A DNA stretch of 64,000 nucleotides. Origin: CAVTYH01 sp963738835. Lineage in GTDB: Bacteria; Planctomycetota; Planctomycetia; Pirellulales; JADZDJ01. The stretch's first letter is position 1, and the number at the start of each line of letters is the position of its first letter. The stretch spans positions 558,001 through 622,000 of the forward strand of contig CAVTYH010000002.1 in the NCBI GenBank assembly GCA_963738835.1, given 5' to 3'. The position numbers were made by a program, and so were the translations under genes. Below the pieces are notes generated by a model. It had not been told where the DNA came from and did no database searches. It saw only the letters and a list, made by a program, of their open reading frames with translations. Of the stretch, positions 1-9,072 are shown one piece after another.

Positions 1-1
1 G

Positions 2-52
2 CGCAATCAACCGGCGCCGCAACAACAACCGCCACAGCCCCAGGCCATGTGA
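2..52 (+). CDS. 3' end of an upstream gene, Pro/Gln-rich tail (partial)
   Basis: Reading from base 2, an open frame encodes a Pro/Gln-rich tail (ending PPQPQAM) closed by TGA at 50-52. A low-complexity Pro/Gln tail is common at planctomycete protein ends, and the frame stops just before a palindromic repeat, as expected for a gene end. Only 16 codons are visible, so no function can be given and the call could be chance. Confidence 0.35.
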   Translation, partial: RNQPAPQQQPPQPQAM

Positions 53-57
53 TGCGG

Positions 58-103
58 AGCTGCTCCCTCTCCCCGCCGCGGGAGAGGGTCGAGGTGAGAG
101 GGC
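58..103. repeat. palindromic repeat, CCCTCTCCC/GGGAGAGGG family (copy B1)
   Basis: GCTCCCTCTCCCC, a short loop, then GGGAGAGGGTCGAGGTGAGAGGG. The same core recurs at 30339-30376, 43106-43148, 55525-55565 and 55728-55766. Here it lies between two convergent coding ends (2-52 on + and 117-1385 on -), where it may act as a bidirectional terminator. Confidence 0.75.
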
Positions 104-116
104 AGGAGCGAGTCGC

Positions 117-1385
117 TCAATTGCGAGTGGATTTCCGTCGCAATTCCGTCGAAGAAATATCTTCGCGGAATTCGCTCGCCGGCACTTCGTCGCATAATCT
201 GCGCAGCGAATCGGGCAGTGGAAGATCGGCGAGCGATTGAAACTTTCCGTCGGCCAGTCGGCCGAACACAAGAAATCGGCAGCCGCGCTGGGCGATGCGC
301 TGAATCGCCGCTTCCATCGCCGCCGCGTCGTTACCGTAATACCGTGGCTGACCGATCCGCAACAGCGTGTCGGCGCCAACAATAAACGTGGCGCCCGGGA
401 ACAGTCGCGATTTTTCCTCAAATGTGGGCGCACGAGTAAACCAGAGTGGCAAATTCTTTTCGCTAAACTGAATCGCGCGCTCTTCCAGCTCTGTGTAGTC
501 GAGCGGCGGCTTGTCGACATTTTCGATCGAGATTTCAAACTCGATTGGCGTGCCCAGCCTCGTGTGCGCGACTTCAGCCATTTGCAAGTGTCCCGCGTGC
601 AGTGGATTGAACGCCCCCGAAAAAATCGCACGCCGCACTTTGTTCGATTCGTCCGCGTTCAATTCAGACTCGGGCGAATGCGCCCGGGGCAAAGCGGCCC
701 CCACGGAGATTGCCTCCGCGTTGCCAACCCGGTCGAGTACTGCCGAAAGCAACTGTCGGAACGCAACCGTGCCTTTGGTTGACATCAATTCAACTTTTTC
801 TCCACTCAAAAGCGGCAACGTCAATCGCGCTTCGATCCCAAACGCTTCAGCGGTCGCATTCAGAACCATGTGCGCTGCGATCCGCTCTTCTTCGTCCCGC
901 GAGCGTTGATCTTTTAGCAGCTCCAGCGAGTGCGTGGATGTTTCGTCCATGGTTTGAAACGCGACATAGATGCGGTGCGCGCCGCGTTTGGGACGATCAC
1001 TGGCCAAACTTGCCGTGCATGCAATGCCGATTGGGTCGTATCCGGTCGAGGTTGCACTTCGCCAATCGGGGGCCGCGACGCTATGAAAGTGATCGCGGGC
1101 CGATGAACGGGTGAGCTGGAGATGCCGAGTGCGCTGGAAGGCGGCCATCGCCATCAAGCGAGCAGCGTGCGGCGAGCAAAATTGCTCCGGCATGGTGCTG
1201 AGGAATTCGATCAACGACTGGCTCGAATAGGGCACGACGGCTTCCAACAATGTGCGCGAACCGCCGGGCACGGCGAGTAGCTCAGCAATCGCCCGGCTGC
1301 CGCCGCCGGTGACGGCCAATACCATCTGACCTGGCGCAGCGTGAATTTTGGCTACAAGTTCTTCAACCGCCCGCAATTCAGCCAT
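117..1385 (-). CDS. CinA/PncC-like domain fused to a NadD-like nucleotidyltransferase
   Basis: 422 aa. Residues 1-185 resemble the CinA C-terminal (nicotinamide-nucleotide amidase) fold: a VTGGGSRAIAELL segment, GGSRTLLEAVVPYS, and GIACTASLASDRPKRG where the family usually has a GIAGP..G loop. Residues 250-422 are a nucleotidyltransferase with the diagnostic HxGH signature (HAGH, 263-266), FIVGADT (334-340) and ISSTELR (410-416), as in NaMN adenylyltransferases. If both halves are active, the protein would deamidate NMN to NaMN and adenylate it to NaAD, joining two consecutive NAD-salvage steps. The usual Ser-Cys-Thr-Gly-Gly of the amidase is not seen (VTGG instead), so the first half may have changed activity. 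The ATG at 1383-1385 fits the domain start. The nucleotidyltransferase call is firm; the substrate is inferred. Confidence 0.85.
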   Translation of the reverse strand: MAELRAVEELVAKIHAAPGQMVLAVTGGGSRAIAELLAVPGGSRTLLEAVVPYSSQSLIEFLSTMPEQFCSPHAARLMAMAAFQRTRHLQLTRSSARDHFHSVAAPDWRSATSTGYDPIGIACTASLASDRPKRGAHRIYVAFQTMDETSTHSLELLKDQRSRDEEERIAAHMVLNATAEAFGIEARLTLPLLSGEKVELMSTKGTVAFRQLLSAVLDRVGNAEAISVGAALPRAHSPESELNADESNKVRRAIFSGAFNPLHAGHLQMAEVAHTRLGTPIEFEISIENVDKPPLDYTELEERAIQFSEKNLPLWFTRAPTFEEKSRLFPGATFIVGADTLLRIGQPRYYGNDAAAMEAAIQRIAQRGCRFLVFGRLADGKFQSLADLPLPDSLRRLCDEVPASEFREDISSTELRRKSTRN

Positions 1386-1592
1386 GCTCGCCTCGAATTT
1401 CAGCCAGCGATTTTAACATTGTCCCTCGCGGAAGCGATCGACCGATTGGCCAGGAAAAAATCTTTTATACATCCCCAAGATCTTTTGGTCATTGGCGAAC
1501 AACCTCTGTGGCGAGCACCAGTTTGGCTGCCGCTGCTATTTCCATCGAAATTGTTCCGTCTTCTGTTTTCTGCCTTTTTGGAGGGTTTCGCC

Positions 1593-2397
1593 ATGTTTCG
1601 CCGCATTGTGTTCATCTCGTTGGGGGTCGCCATGCTCGGGTTTCTTGTCTTCGGCAGGCATCTAAAGAGCTATGTTAGTACCGCGAGCGGCTGGGTTTCC
1701 GATTCCGTGAAGCAAGCAGTGCCGATCGAGTTTGAAATCGACCGCGCCCGCGGCATGGTCAAAGACATAATGCCGGAAATTCGCAAAAATATGCAGATCA
1801 TCGCCAAGGAAGAAGTCGAAGTGGAGCGGCTGGGTCAGGAAATCGGCCAACTGGAAAAGAAACAGGATAAAGATCGCACCGAATTAATGTCGCTCAAGAG
1901 CGAAGTCTCCAGCGGCAAGAACCAATTCCGATTTTCCGGCCGCACTTACACCATCGAACAGGTGAAATGCGACTTGGCCAACCGGTTCGAACGCTTCAAG
2001 ACGTCCGACGCCACGCTGGCCAGTTTGCGCGATATTCTCTCGGCTCGCGAAAAGAGTCTGGCCGCCGCTCGCGAAAAACTGGAAGGCATGCTTGCGCAGA
2101 AGCGGCAATTGGAGGTTGTAGTCGAGAACTTGCAAGCCGCGGCTGAAAATGGTCGAGGTCGCGCAGACCAGCAGCAACTACAGCTTTGACGACAGCCAAT
2201 TGGGTCACGTCAAGGAATTGGTCACCGAACTGCAAGCCCGTTTGGCGGTCGAAGAGAAAATGCTGCATGCCGAAGGCTCTCTCAACGCAGAAATTCCGGT
2301 CGATCAGCCGTCGAACGAGAACATCGTCGATCAAGTGACGGAATACTTCGACGGACCGACAACGAAAGTTGTGCAGGTGGCCGAAGTCGCGAAGTAA
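1593..2397 (+). CDS. coiled-coil protein with N-terminal membrane anchor (frameshifted)
   Basis: A GGAGGG ribosome site lies a few bases before the ATG at 1593. The product begins with one membrane segment (IVFISLGVAMLGFLVF) and continues as a long charged helix rich in E, K, Q and R (KEEVEVERLGQEIGQLEKK), typical of coiled coils. The frame closes at 2189, but the natural continuation is read in the next frame: after AAAEN the sequence resumes as VEVAQTSSNYSFDDS and runs to the TAA at 2395-2397. Dropping one G near 2150 restores a single protein of about 268 aa. DDSQLGHVKELVTELQARL is a recurring C-terminal pattern in planctomycete proteins of this kind. Function unknown; perhaps an envelope-associated structural protein. 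Confidence 0.7.
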
Positions 2398-2416
2398 CTA
2401 CTGGCTACGGCAATTC

Positions 2417-2474
2417 AGTGTAGCGGCGGAGTTTACTCCGCGCTCCAGCGCCCGCCACGATGGGCCGCTACACT
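2417..2474. repeat. hairpin, GTAGCGGC family (copy D1)
   Basis: AGTGTAGCGGC at 2417-2427 is the exact reverse complement of GCCGCTACACT at 2464-2474, with a 36-base loop. It lies 20 bases after the end of the coiled-coil gene. A related hairpin is at 20746-20795. It may serve as a transcript end. Confidence 0.65.
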
Positions 2475-2534
2475 CTTCAATTTTGTATGATTGCGGGCAC
2501 TATTTCGATTCGCACGTTTGGATTACCTTGAATC

Positions 2535-3230
2535 ATGAGACGCCCGATCCCTAGCGACTGGTCGCGCCGGCAGCCGCTCTGGTGGCCAACGGTTATGCGG
2601 TGGAGAGATGTCGTGACAAGCGCCACCAAAATGCCCGATCGATTGTTGCTCTGGGTGGATGCGGTCGGCGGTTACCTGCTGGCGCTCGGCGATGAAGTCT
2701 CGCTGGGCCAACCGGCCGCGGCTGGGGCGGCGCCGGATGTGCCGATTTTAGGTGATCTCTCGCGGCGGCATGCCCTCATCCGCCGCGAAGGCGAAGCGTA
2801 CTCGATCGAAGCCCTGCGGCCCGTGCGAATCGATGGCAAGTCGGTCGGCCATACCGCACCGCTCTTGGAAGGAAGTACAATCGATTTGGGTCAAGGCGTG
2901 CGGATGCGGTTCCGTCGTCCGCACCCACTGAGTGCCACGGCCCGCTTGGAGTTTGCCAGTCCGCATCGCACGCAGCCTTCGACCAGCGCGGTGCTGCTCA
3001 TGGCTGAGGCGTGTATCATGGGTCCTGCAGCGACAAGCCATATCGTCGCGCCGCAGTGGCAGCACGAAGTGGTGCTGTTTCGACAAGGAGACGAGTTGGG
3101 CTGCCGCACTTCGGCGAAAATTACCGTTGACGGAGTGAACTGGAGGGGTCGCTCGAAGCTGAAACCGAAATCGCGCGTGGAAGGAGCAGAGTTTGCGTTT
3201 AGTTTGGAGCCAATAACACCGGTCGGCTAG
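2535..3230 (+). CDS. FHA-domain protein
   Basis: 231 aa from the first ATG, but the ATG at 2631 (MPDRLLLWVDAVGG) is likelier, because the 32 residues before it are Trp/Arg-rich and unlike a folded domain. The core shows the forkhead-associated signature DLSRRHALIRREG followed by IDGKSV and LGQGVRMRFRRP; SRRHA is the phosphothreonine-binding loop. FHA domains read Thr phosphorylation, so the Ser/Thr kinase starting 154 bases downstream on the same strand is a plausible partner. The C-terminal half (about 110 aa) has no motif I recognise. No clear ribosome site decides the start. Confidence 0.8.
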   Translation: MRRPIPSDWSRRQPLWWPTVMRWRDVVTSATKMPDRLLLWVDAVGGYLLALGDEVSLGQPAAAGAAPDVPILGDLSRRHALIRREGEAYSIEALRPVRIDGKSVGHTAPLLEGSTIDLGQGVRMRFRRPHPLSATARLEFASPHRTQPSTSAVLLMAEACIMGPAATSHIVAPQWQHEVVLFRQGDELGCRTSAKITVDGVNWRGRSKLKPKSRVEGAEFAFSLEPITPVG

Positions 3231-3384
3231 CGAATACCAATCGACTGACCTAACTCTTGGCGGTAGCCGGGGATTGGCCGGCCAGCAGGTAATTAAAACG
3301 ACCCCTCGGTCACAGCGGGGGGGGCGAAAAAAGTTGCTAGTCGTGCGTCGTCTCGTTGGGTTACGATAAACTTACGGCAAACCG

Positions 3385-5574
3385 ATGAACCTTCACGCCA
3401 CACAATTGCACGAAAGTGAACCGAAGGCCCGTCCGGGCGACCCTGTGCCCCCAAACGCCACACCAGCGGGTCCGCCAGGTCGCTTCGCTTACGCCAGCGG
3501 TGCTCGTCCGCTGCAGGGTTACACCATTAAACGTGGCATTGGCCATGGCGGCTTTGGCGAGGTGTATTACGCTACCAGCGATGCCGGCAAAGAAGTGGCG
3601 CTCAAGCTGATCCGCCGCAATTTGGATATCGAACTCCGCGGTGTTACGCAGTGTCTCAATCTCAAGCATCCGAACCTGCTCTCGCTATTCGATGTGCGGC
3701 AGGACGATAAAGGCGACAATTGGGTTGTCATGGAATTGATGTCGGGTGAGTCGCTGGAAGATGTGCTCAATCGCTATCCAAATGGTCTGCCGCTGGAAGA
3801 AGTGTTGTCTTGGATTCACGGCATCGGCGCTGGCGTGATGTACCTGCACGATCACGGCATCGTGCACCGCGACTTGAAGCCGGGCAACATTTTCGTCGAT
3901 GAAGGCATGGTCAAAATCGGCGACTACGGCCTGTCGAAATTCATCTCTTGCTCTCGCCGCAGTGGGCAAACCGGCAGCGTCGGCACCGTGCACTACATGG
4001 CGCCCGAAATTGCCAACGGACGGTACGGCAAAGAAATCGACATCTATGCCCTGGGCATCATCTTGTACGAAATGCTCACCGGCCACGTGCCGTTTGAAGG
4101 CGAGAGCGTCGGCGAAATCCTGATGAAGCACCTGACGGCCGAGCCCGATGTGAGCAAAGTGGCAGAACCGTATCGAACCATTGTGAGCCGTGCATTAGCG
4201 AAAGATCCCGTGAAGCGATTCACGTCGGTCGATCAATTGATCGCCATGCTTCCTCCGGCGCCGACCAGTGCCGCCGTGCGGTTTGCCGGTCCGAACCCGA
4301 ATGCCGCCACGGCAATTTACTCACCGGCCGATGCGGCGGGCTTCGATCTTTCGCCGCCACTGGATGTTGCCGGACGCTCGTCAAACCTTCCCCCGCCCCC
4401 ACCACGGGGCAACAATCCGGACGCTAGTCAGGCCGGCCCGGCATTTGGCGCCGGAAACGCCGCCGACAAATCGGCCAGAGCAAATCCATCAAACGAAGAA
4501 CCAGTCGTGCGTTGGGCGCGTGAAACTTGGAACGACTCGAAGAATTGGTGGGAGCGAAAGAATTTCAAGCCGTGGCAGAAAATCGCGATTCTAATCCTCG
4601 GGCTGTGGGTGGCCATCAGTGTATTGGGTGCGCTCGATGTCGGCCTGGCCCATTCGCGAATTAACATCGGCCACATCATTATCATCGGAGTTATCGTGTG
4701 GGTGATCTACAACGGCCATGAGCGCCGTCGGGCTGCAGAAAAGGCGCGAGAGTCTTCACCCTCGTCGCCGAATCCAAAGCCGCCTTACCCAAATGCCGCG
4801 GCCAATGCGCCCAATTGGAAAGGCGCAGCGGCGGTCGGCAATTCGCCGGTTGTTGCCCCGCCGCGCCCCGTGTCGGCGGAAAGCCCCACTCGACGTCGCT
4901 GGCGGAGTCAGAATTATTTGACATACCAACCGGGCCCGCCAAAAGAACGAATTACGCAACTCGTCGGTTCGATGTTGATCTCGGCCGTCGCCTGTTTTGT
5001 GCTGGCGCTGGTGATGATGATCTTGCGCGGCGAATCGGTTGAACCCAATCTGTATGCCTGGTTGGCCGTTTCGTCGGTCCTGGGCTCGTGGGCGGTTCTC
5101 ATTCCGGCGAAGCTCTGGGAAGGACAGCGCGGCGATGCCGTGCTGCGACGGTTTGTGATGCTCGTCATCGGCCTGGCCTTCGGTGCGTGCAGCTTTGGTC
5201 TGGCCAACTGGCTGTTCATCGAACTGCGCTCCGATCGGCAATTTGGATCGATGGGTGATTTTCGACGATTCGGCTCAGATTTCTTTTCGCCCAGCGGTTC
5301 ACCGCAGATATTGGCCTATCTGGCATTCTTTGGATTCCTGTTCGTCATCATCCGTTGGTGGCGTCAGGCCGATCCGCTGCGCAGCACTCGACTGAGCATT
5401 TGGCACACCGGCGTGACGGTATTCTTTTCCTGGCTCGTGGCGGCGTTCTGGTCGTTTCCGCTACCGTGGGGCCTGATGTTGGCGGCGACGATTGCCATCT
5501 CCGTGCAACTGGCAGCACCGTGGCTAACGCCGGCCGAGCGTGCGCAATTGCCGCGGCCGACAGGGGGAGGATGA
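3385..5574 (+). CDS. Ser/Thr protein kinase with multi-pass C-terminal membrane domain
   Basis: 729 aa. The kinase domain (about 45-290) carries the glycine loop GIGHGGFGEV (51-60), the VALK lysine (74), HRDLKPGN (161-168) and MAPEI (205-209). The metal-binding DFG is replaced by DYG (180-182), a tolerated variant. A Pro/Ala-rich linker (about 300-385) follows. The C-terminal third holds about eight membrane segments, such as KIAILILGLWVAISVLGAL, so the kinase should face the cytoplasm from a membrane anchor. No Shine-Dalgarno is visible before the ATG. The next membrane-protein gene starts 5 bases after the stop, so the two are almost surely co-transcribed. The upstream FHA gene may read its output. 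Confidence 0.95.
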   Translation: MNLHATQLHESEPKARPGDPVPPNATPAGPPGRFAYASGARPLQGYTIKRGIGHGGFGEVYYATSDAGKEVALKLIRRNLDIELRGVTQCLNLKHPNLLSLFDVRQDDKGDNWVVMELMSGESLEDVLNRYPNGLPLEEVLSWIHGIGAGVMYLHDHGIVHRDLKPGNIFVDEGMVKIGDYGLSKFISCSRRSGQTGSVGTVHYMAPEIANGRYGKEIDIYALGIILYEMLTGHVPFEGESVGEILMKHLTAEPDVSKVAEPYRTIVSRALAKDPVKRFTSVDQLIAMLPPAPTSAAVRFAGPNPNAATAIYSPADAAGFDLSPPLDVAGRSSNLPPPPPRGNNPDASQAGPAFGAGNAADKSARANPSNEEPVVRWARETWNDSKNWWERKNFKPWQKIAILILGLWVAISVLGALDVGLAHSRINIGHIIIIGVIVWVIYNGHERRRAAEKARESSPSSPNPKPPYPNAAANAPNWKGAAAVGNSPVVAPPRPVSAESPTRRRWRSQNYLTYQPGPPKERITQLVGSMLISAVACFVLALVMMILRGESVEPNLYAWLAVSSVLGSWAVLIPAKLWEGQRGDAVLRRFVMLVIGLAFGACSFGLANWLFIELRSDRQFGSMGDFRRFGSDFFSPSGSPQILAYLAFFGFLFVIIRWWRQADPLRSTRLSIWHTGVTVFFSWLVAAFWSFPLPWGLMLAATIAISVQLAAPWLTPAERAQLPRPTGGG

Positions 5575-5578
5575 GGTC

Positions 5579-6718
5579 ATGGCGTTAATGCTTCCGATAG
5601 TGATCCTGATCTTGGCGACGTTCTTAGTGGCGATCGTGTTGCTAGGCCACCATTTCGCGGTGCTGATCGCGCATGTTTTTCATCCGCATGTTTTTGGCGC
5701 GTTCCTGGTCGTCGGCGTGTTTGTGATCTTGGCGCTCGTTGGCTTCGCATTCGTCGTCACGCCAGCGCAGCACGTGGTGGCGATTGAAGCTCTTCAACCA
5801 GACACAGCACCCAATCCGCCGGGGTACGCACAAAGCTATCCAACGATGCCGGTGACGGAGGGTCCCACGTGGGCAAAGTTGGCGTTTGTCGCGCTCATTG
5901 GTGGCCTTGTGGTCGCAGCGCTCGTTGGTCTCTTCGGCTACGGACGTGTCCATTTTCCGACGCATCTTAACGTCGGCGGGATCGCACTGCTGGGTTTCCT
6001 GGCCATCGCTGCGATTTTTATTATGGTACGCAGCCAGCGGTCGCACGTCGTGACCTCGCAGGTCGTGTGGCAAACTCCGTCTGTGTCAGTGGACACAAAC
6101 CCGAATCAAATATCCGAAAGACCCGTGGTCGTCGCTGCGTCGCCTAATAAATCGGAAAAGCGTTCGGCAAATCAAAAAAAATCCGATGCCAAAGACGCGG
6201 AGGCGGTGGGGCCAGCCGAATTGCCCGACACATCGGCGGAAGCCAAGCCCACGCCCGCTGCTGCTCTCGATTCACGCCCCGCCTGGACGAAGGCGCTGCC
6301 GCATCGAGATGGCGATTCGTACTTCATCGTTGTCCAATCGCAGGGAACCGATCCCATTGTGCGTGAGCAAATTCTCGATGAAAAAATGGTGGTCGAAGCC
6401 AACCGTTTCATCGACGAAATGCTGTATCGCCAGGGAGGTGTTTCTTCAGCCCTCAACTTGGATGCCAATTATCTGCGGAAAAACTGCCTCAAAAAACAAT
6501 ATCCCACCGGCGATGCCGCCGGCACAGAAAACGTGATCTTTGCCCAACTAGAATTCGACAACCGCTTCAAGAGAGAGGTCGAGCAGCGCTTTCGCCAATT
6601 CATTTCAGCCGATCGCGTGCAGCAACTCGGTGGCTGTGCCCTGGCTGGCTTTGCAATTTTGGGGGGCCTCTATATGTTTCTGCGGTTCACGCCGAAGCGC
6701 ACTTCGATTTCCACATAA
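5579..6718 (+). CDS. membrane protein of unknown function, kinase-linked
   Basis: 379 aa. The ATG at 5579 is chosen because GGGGGAGG ends 8 bases before it, at the end of the kinase gene; a longer frame from 5540 would overlap the kinase. There are two N-terminal membrane segments (LPIVILILATFLVAIVLL and AFLVVGVFVILALVGFAFVV), then two more around 105-155, a charged Ala/Glu/Lys-rich linker, and a soluble stretch starting DGDSYFIVVQSQG. A final membrane segment (ALAGFAILGGLYMFLRF) lies near the end. I do not recognise the family. Tight coupling to the kinase suggests it is a substrate, sensor or partner. Confidence 0.85.
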   Translation: MALMLPIVILILATFLVAIVLLGHHFAVLIAHVFHPHVFGAFLVVGVFVILALVGFAFVVTPAQHVVAIEALQPDTAPNPPGYAQSYPTMPVTEGPTWAKLAFVALIGGLVVAALVGLFGYGRVHFPTHLNVGGIALLGFLAIAAIFIMVRSQRSHVVTSQVVWQTPSVSVDTNPNQISERPVVVAASPNKSEKRSANQKKSDAKDAEAVGPAELPDTSAEAKPTPAAALDSRPAWTKALPHRDGDSYFIVVQSQGTDPIVREQILDEKMVVEANRFIDEMLYRQGGVSSALNLDANYLRKNCLKKQYPTGDAAGTENVIFAQLEFDNRFKREVEQRFRQFISADRVQQLGGCALAGFAILGGLYMFLRFTPKRTSIST

Positions 6719-6834
6719 ATGCCGTATCGGTTTTCACAACGCCGGGCTGGCGTTCGCTGATTTTCTGCTCGCCTTCGGATACAATAGGCTCTTTCATCCG
6801 ACCGAAACGCGCCACTCAAAAACCGAAGCGAACC

Positions 6835-7470
6835 ATGTCCGCCGACACGTTGCTCGTCGAACAAATTCACGCCGGAGACGAAGCGGCGTGGAACGAATTG
6901 ATTTCGCGATTCGAAGGCCGGCTGCTGGCCTTTGTCGAAAGCCGCCTGAGACGCCGTGACGCAGCGGAAGATGTCGTTCAAGAAACGCTCATCGGTTTCG
7001 TCACCAGTCTGCCGAATTACGATCCCGCCCGATCACTCGAGAGCTATCTGTTCTCGATCGCAGCCCATAAACTCACCGACCATCTGCGACGCGAGGGCCG
7101 AAGGCCCGCCGTGCCCCTTTCCTGCGGCGATTCAAGTGGCGGGGAATGGAACTTGCCGGGCAAAGATCGGCCCGCCAGCACGATCATGCGCAGCGGCGAG
7201 CGCCGTGAATTGGAAGCCACGGCCCTGGCCTCCGCCATGCGCGAACAAGTCGACCGCTGGCGCAGCCGGGGCGAATGGTGGAAAATCCAGTGCATTGAAC
7301 TGTTGTTCGTCCGCGGTTGGGCCAACAAAGAAGTTGCGACGAAACTGCAGATTTCCGAACAACAGGTCGCCAATCAAAAATTCGACTTCCTGGCGCGATT
7401 GCGCACGCTGCTGGAACGTCAGAAACTTTCGCCTGAGGTTTTTCCTGAGCTGTATGAAACTGAATCCTAA
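6835..7470 (+). CDS. ECF-type RNA polymerase sigma factor
   Basis: 211 aa. Region 2 is recognisable (WNELISRFEGRLLAFVESR, then DAAEDVVQETLIGF, PARSLESYLFSIAAHKLTD). A region-4 helix-turn-helix follows at the C terminus (GWANKEVATKLQISEQQVANQ). The linker is longer than in classical RpoE (LSCGDSSGGEWNLPGKDR), as in several planctomycete ECF groups. It directs polymerase to a specific promoter set when its partner releases it. The next gene on the strand, starting at 7566, encodes a small zinc-finger protein that fits the anti-sigma role. The intervening 95 bases are mostly a palindromic repeat. Confidence 0.92.
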   Translation: MSADTLLVEQIHAGDEAAWNELISRFEGRLLAFVESRLRRRDAAEDVVQETLIGFVTSLPNYDPARSLESYLFSIAAHKLTDHLRREGRRPAVPLSCGDSSGGEWNLPGKDRPASTIMRSGERRELEATALASAMREQVDRWRSRGEWWKIQCIELLFVRGWANKEVATKLQISEQQVANQKFDFLARLRTLLERQKLSPEVFPELYETES

Positions 7471-7474
7471 ATTA

Positions 7475-7555
7475 ACCACGGAGACGCAGAGACACGGAGA
7501 AGATTAGCGGCAAATGAATTCCTCGGTTCTCTGTGTCTCACCGTCTCTGCGGTTC
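7475..7555. repeat. long hairpin repeat, CACGGAGACACGGAG family (copy A1)
   Basis: Left arm AACCACGGAGACGCAGAGAC continues into ACGGAGA. The right arm TTCTCTGTGTCTCACCGTCT continues into CTGCGGTT. The arms are about 28 bases with a roughly 20-base loop. It sits between the sigma gene and its putative anti-sigma gene, so the transcript would carry a strong stem-loop there. Other copies are at 43300-43459, 43653-43877, 51823-52020 and 61648-61830. Confidence 0.85.
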
Positions 7556-7565
7556 AAAATTGCCC

Positions 7566-7985
7566 ATGGTATCTCAGTCTGACCTCGCTGCATATCTCGA
7601 CGAAGCGCTGCCGGCCGAAACGATGGCGGCGGTTGAAGACGCTTTGCGCGGCGATCCGCAACTGATGGCGCAGCTTGCCGAAATCATCTCCCGGCGCGAT
7701 GCCGGCATGCACTCGCTAGGGGACATCTGGCGGCGTCACCGCCTAAGTTGTCCGACGCGCGAACAATTGGGCAGCCACCTTCTGGGCATTCTTTCCGACG
7801 AAGAGTCGGCTTATATCAGGTTTCATCTCGACACGATTGGCTGCCGCTACTGCCAGGCGAATTTCGACGACTTGAAAGCCCAGCACGCCGACACCTCCGC
7901 CAAAGCCACCGCCGAAAAAACTTCCGCCCGCCGCCGAAAATATTTTCAATCAAGCGCCGGCCACTTGCGCTCTGCGAAACGGTAA
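7566..7985 (+). CDS. small zinc-finger, anti-sigma-like protein
   Basis: 139 aa from the ATG at 7566, chosen because the upstream extension would be coded by a repeat. The N terminus (DLAAYLDEALPAETMAAVED) resembles the start of anti-sigma factors. The central part has HLDTIGCRYCQANF, an H-x5-C-x2-C arrangement like the zinc-binding anti-sigma motif. The C terminus is basic and Ala/Lys/Arg-rich. There is no membrane segment, so it is cytosolic. Position directly after the ECF sigma gene supports a regulatory role; direct binding is inferred. Confidence 0.75.
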   Translation: MVSQSDLAAYLDEALPAETMAAVEDALRGDPQLMAQLAEIISRRDAGMHSLGDIWRRHRLSCPTREQLGSHLLGILSDEESAYIRFHLDTIGCRYCQANFDDLKAQHADTSAKATAEKTSARRRKYFQSSAGHLRSAKR

Positions 7986-7990
7986 GTAGC

Positions 7991-8755
7991 TTAACGTCCC
8001 GACATGTGCAGCAGAGCCACCACGATCCATTCTGAGGCAGCCGTTAGCCAAATCGGACCGAAGATGGCCAACAACACTGCCAAACCGTTGCGGTACGACC
8101 GCCGCCAGGCACTGCGCATAGCCCTGAAGTGAATGATACCCGCCACGATGCTGGAAGCGACGATGCCCGTGATCGCAATTACAGCGCCAGCGGTCGGCCA
8201 AGGTTCCTTGCCAAGTGCAGCCTCATGTCCGCTCGCTCCGAAAAAGCCGAATGAAAAGGCGGCCATAAAGCTGTAAAGGCCGCTCAACACCAAGCATCCA
8301 GAAAGCATTGCCGAGGTCCGCGGCAATCGGAAATGGTGGACGATCGACCAGGTTGCGAACGGGCCGATCCACAATATGCCAAGGCTCACCATCCAAACCC
8401 CGGCGTTGGAAACATCGTTATGTCGGTCCATCCCAGCAGCGGCGACTAACGTCATCGGCAGCACGATGCCCGCCCAGAATCGGACGGCCAGCGAAACGGC
8501 GGCATCGAAGCGTTCATAGAAGTGCAACAGCATCAAGCCGAGAAGAATCAGTAACGCCCCGAGTGGCGCATAAGAAGCACAAGTTCGTAGCAGGCCAAGA
8601 TCAATCGCGATCGCGCCGGTCAGCAACATCAGCCCAGCGATCGGAAACTGCGGCAACCGATCGGGTGGTTCAGGCATTCGATATGCATATCGAGGTGCAG
8701 AATGCGGCACCGATGGAGCGGACAAATCGCCGGATGATTGTCGCAGTTCGCGCAT
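7991..8755 (-). CDS. multi-pass membrane protein of unknown function
   Basis: 254 aa with about seven hydrophobic segments, for example IAGLMLLTGAIAIDLGLL, LGALLILLGLMLLHFY, GVWMVSLGILWIGPFATW and the closing AVLLAIFGPIWLTAASEWIVV. The first 35 residues are Ser/Pro-rich and soluble, so a later start is possible. No enzymatic motif is visible. It converges on the zinc-finger gene (6 bases between stops) and is divergent from transketolase. Confidence 0.75.
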   Translation of the reverse strand: MRELRQSSGDLSAPSVPHSAPRYAYRMPEPPDRLPQFPIAGLMLLTGAIAIDLGLLRTCASYAPLGALLILLGLMLLHFYERFDAAVSLAVRFWAGIVLPMTLVAAAGMDRHNDVSNAGVWMVSLGILWIGPFATWSIVHHFRLPRTSAMLSGCLVLSGLYSFMAAFSFGFFGASGHEAALGKEPWPTAGAVIAITGIVASSIVAGIIHFRAMRSAWRRSYRNGLAVLLAIFGPIWLTAASEWIVVALLHMSGR

Positions 8756-9072
8756 TGAAAACGCTTCTATCCGAACATGAATTATGCAGCCATTCTAACA
8801 GCTATGCGGCCGGTGATTGACGCTGGCAATCGGCAGTCCTAAACTGAAGCGGTTTGGGCCGCGAAATCTGCGGGAATTCGCCAGTTTTTTCTTGGCCCGC
8901 GGAGCCGATTCAGCGGCGTAGGCTTGTGACGGCAAGGTTGACAACTGTCGCCCGCAACTCGATCGTTTTAGCGGCGATTGCTGGAAGCTCTGCTAAACCG
9001 CAAGCGGTTCGTTCAATCAAAATAATTGCAACTGACTACTGATCACGGACAACTGACAAGCGAAACAATCCC
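8756..9072. other. intergenic region between divergent genes, with repeat module F1
   Basis: 317 bases without a convincing gene. It must hold the promoters of the membrane protein (-) and transketolase (+). The last 45 bases include ACTGACTACTGATCACGGAC followed by AACTGAC (9031-9057), a motif that returns at 42660-42682, 43149-43176 and 43480-43514. A small palindrome, AACCGCAAGCGGTT, is at 8996-9009. Confidence 0.55.
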
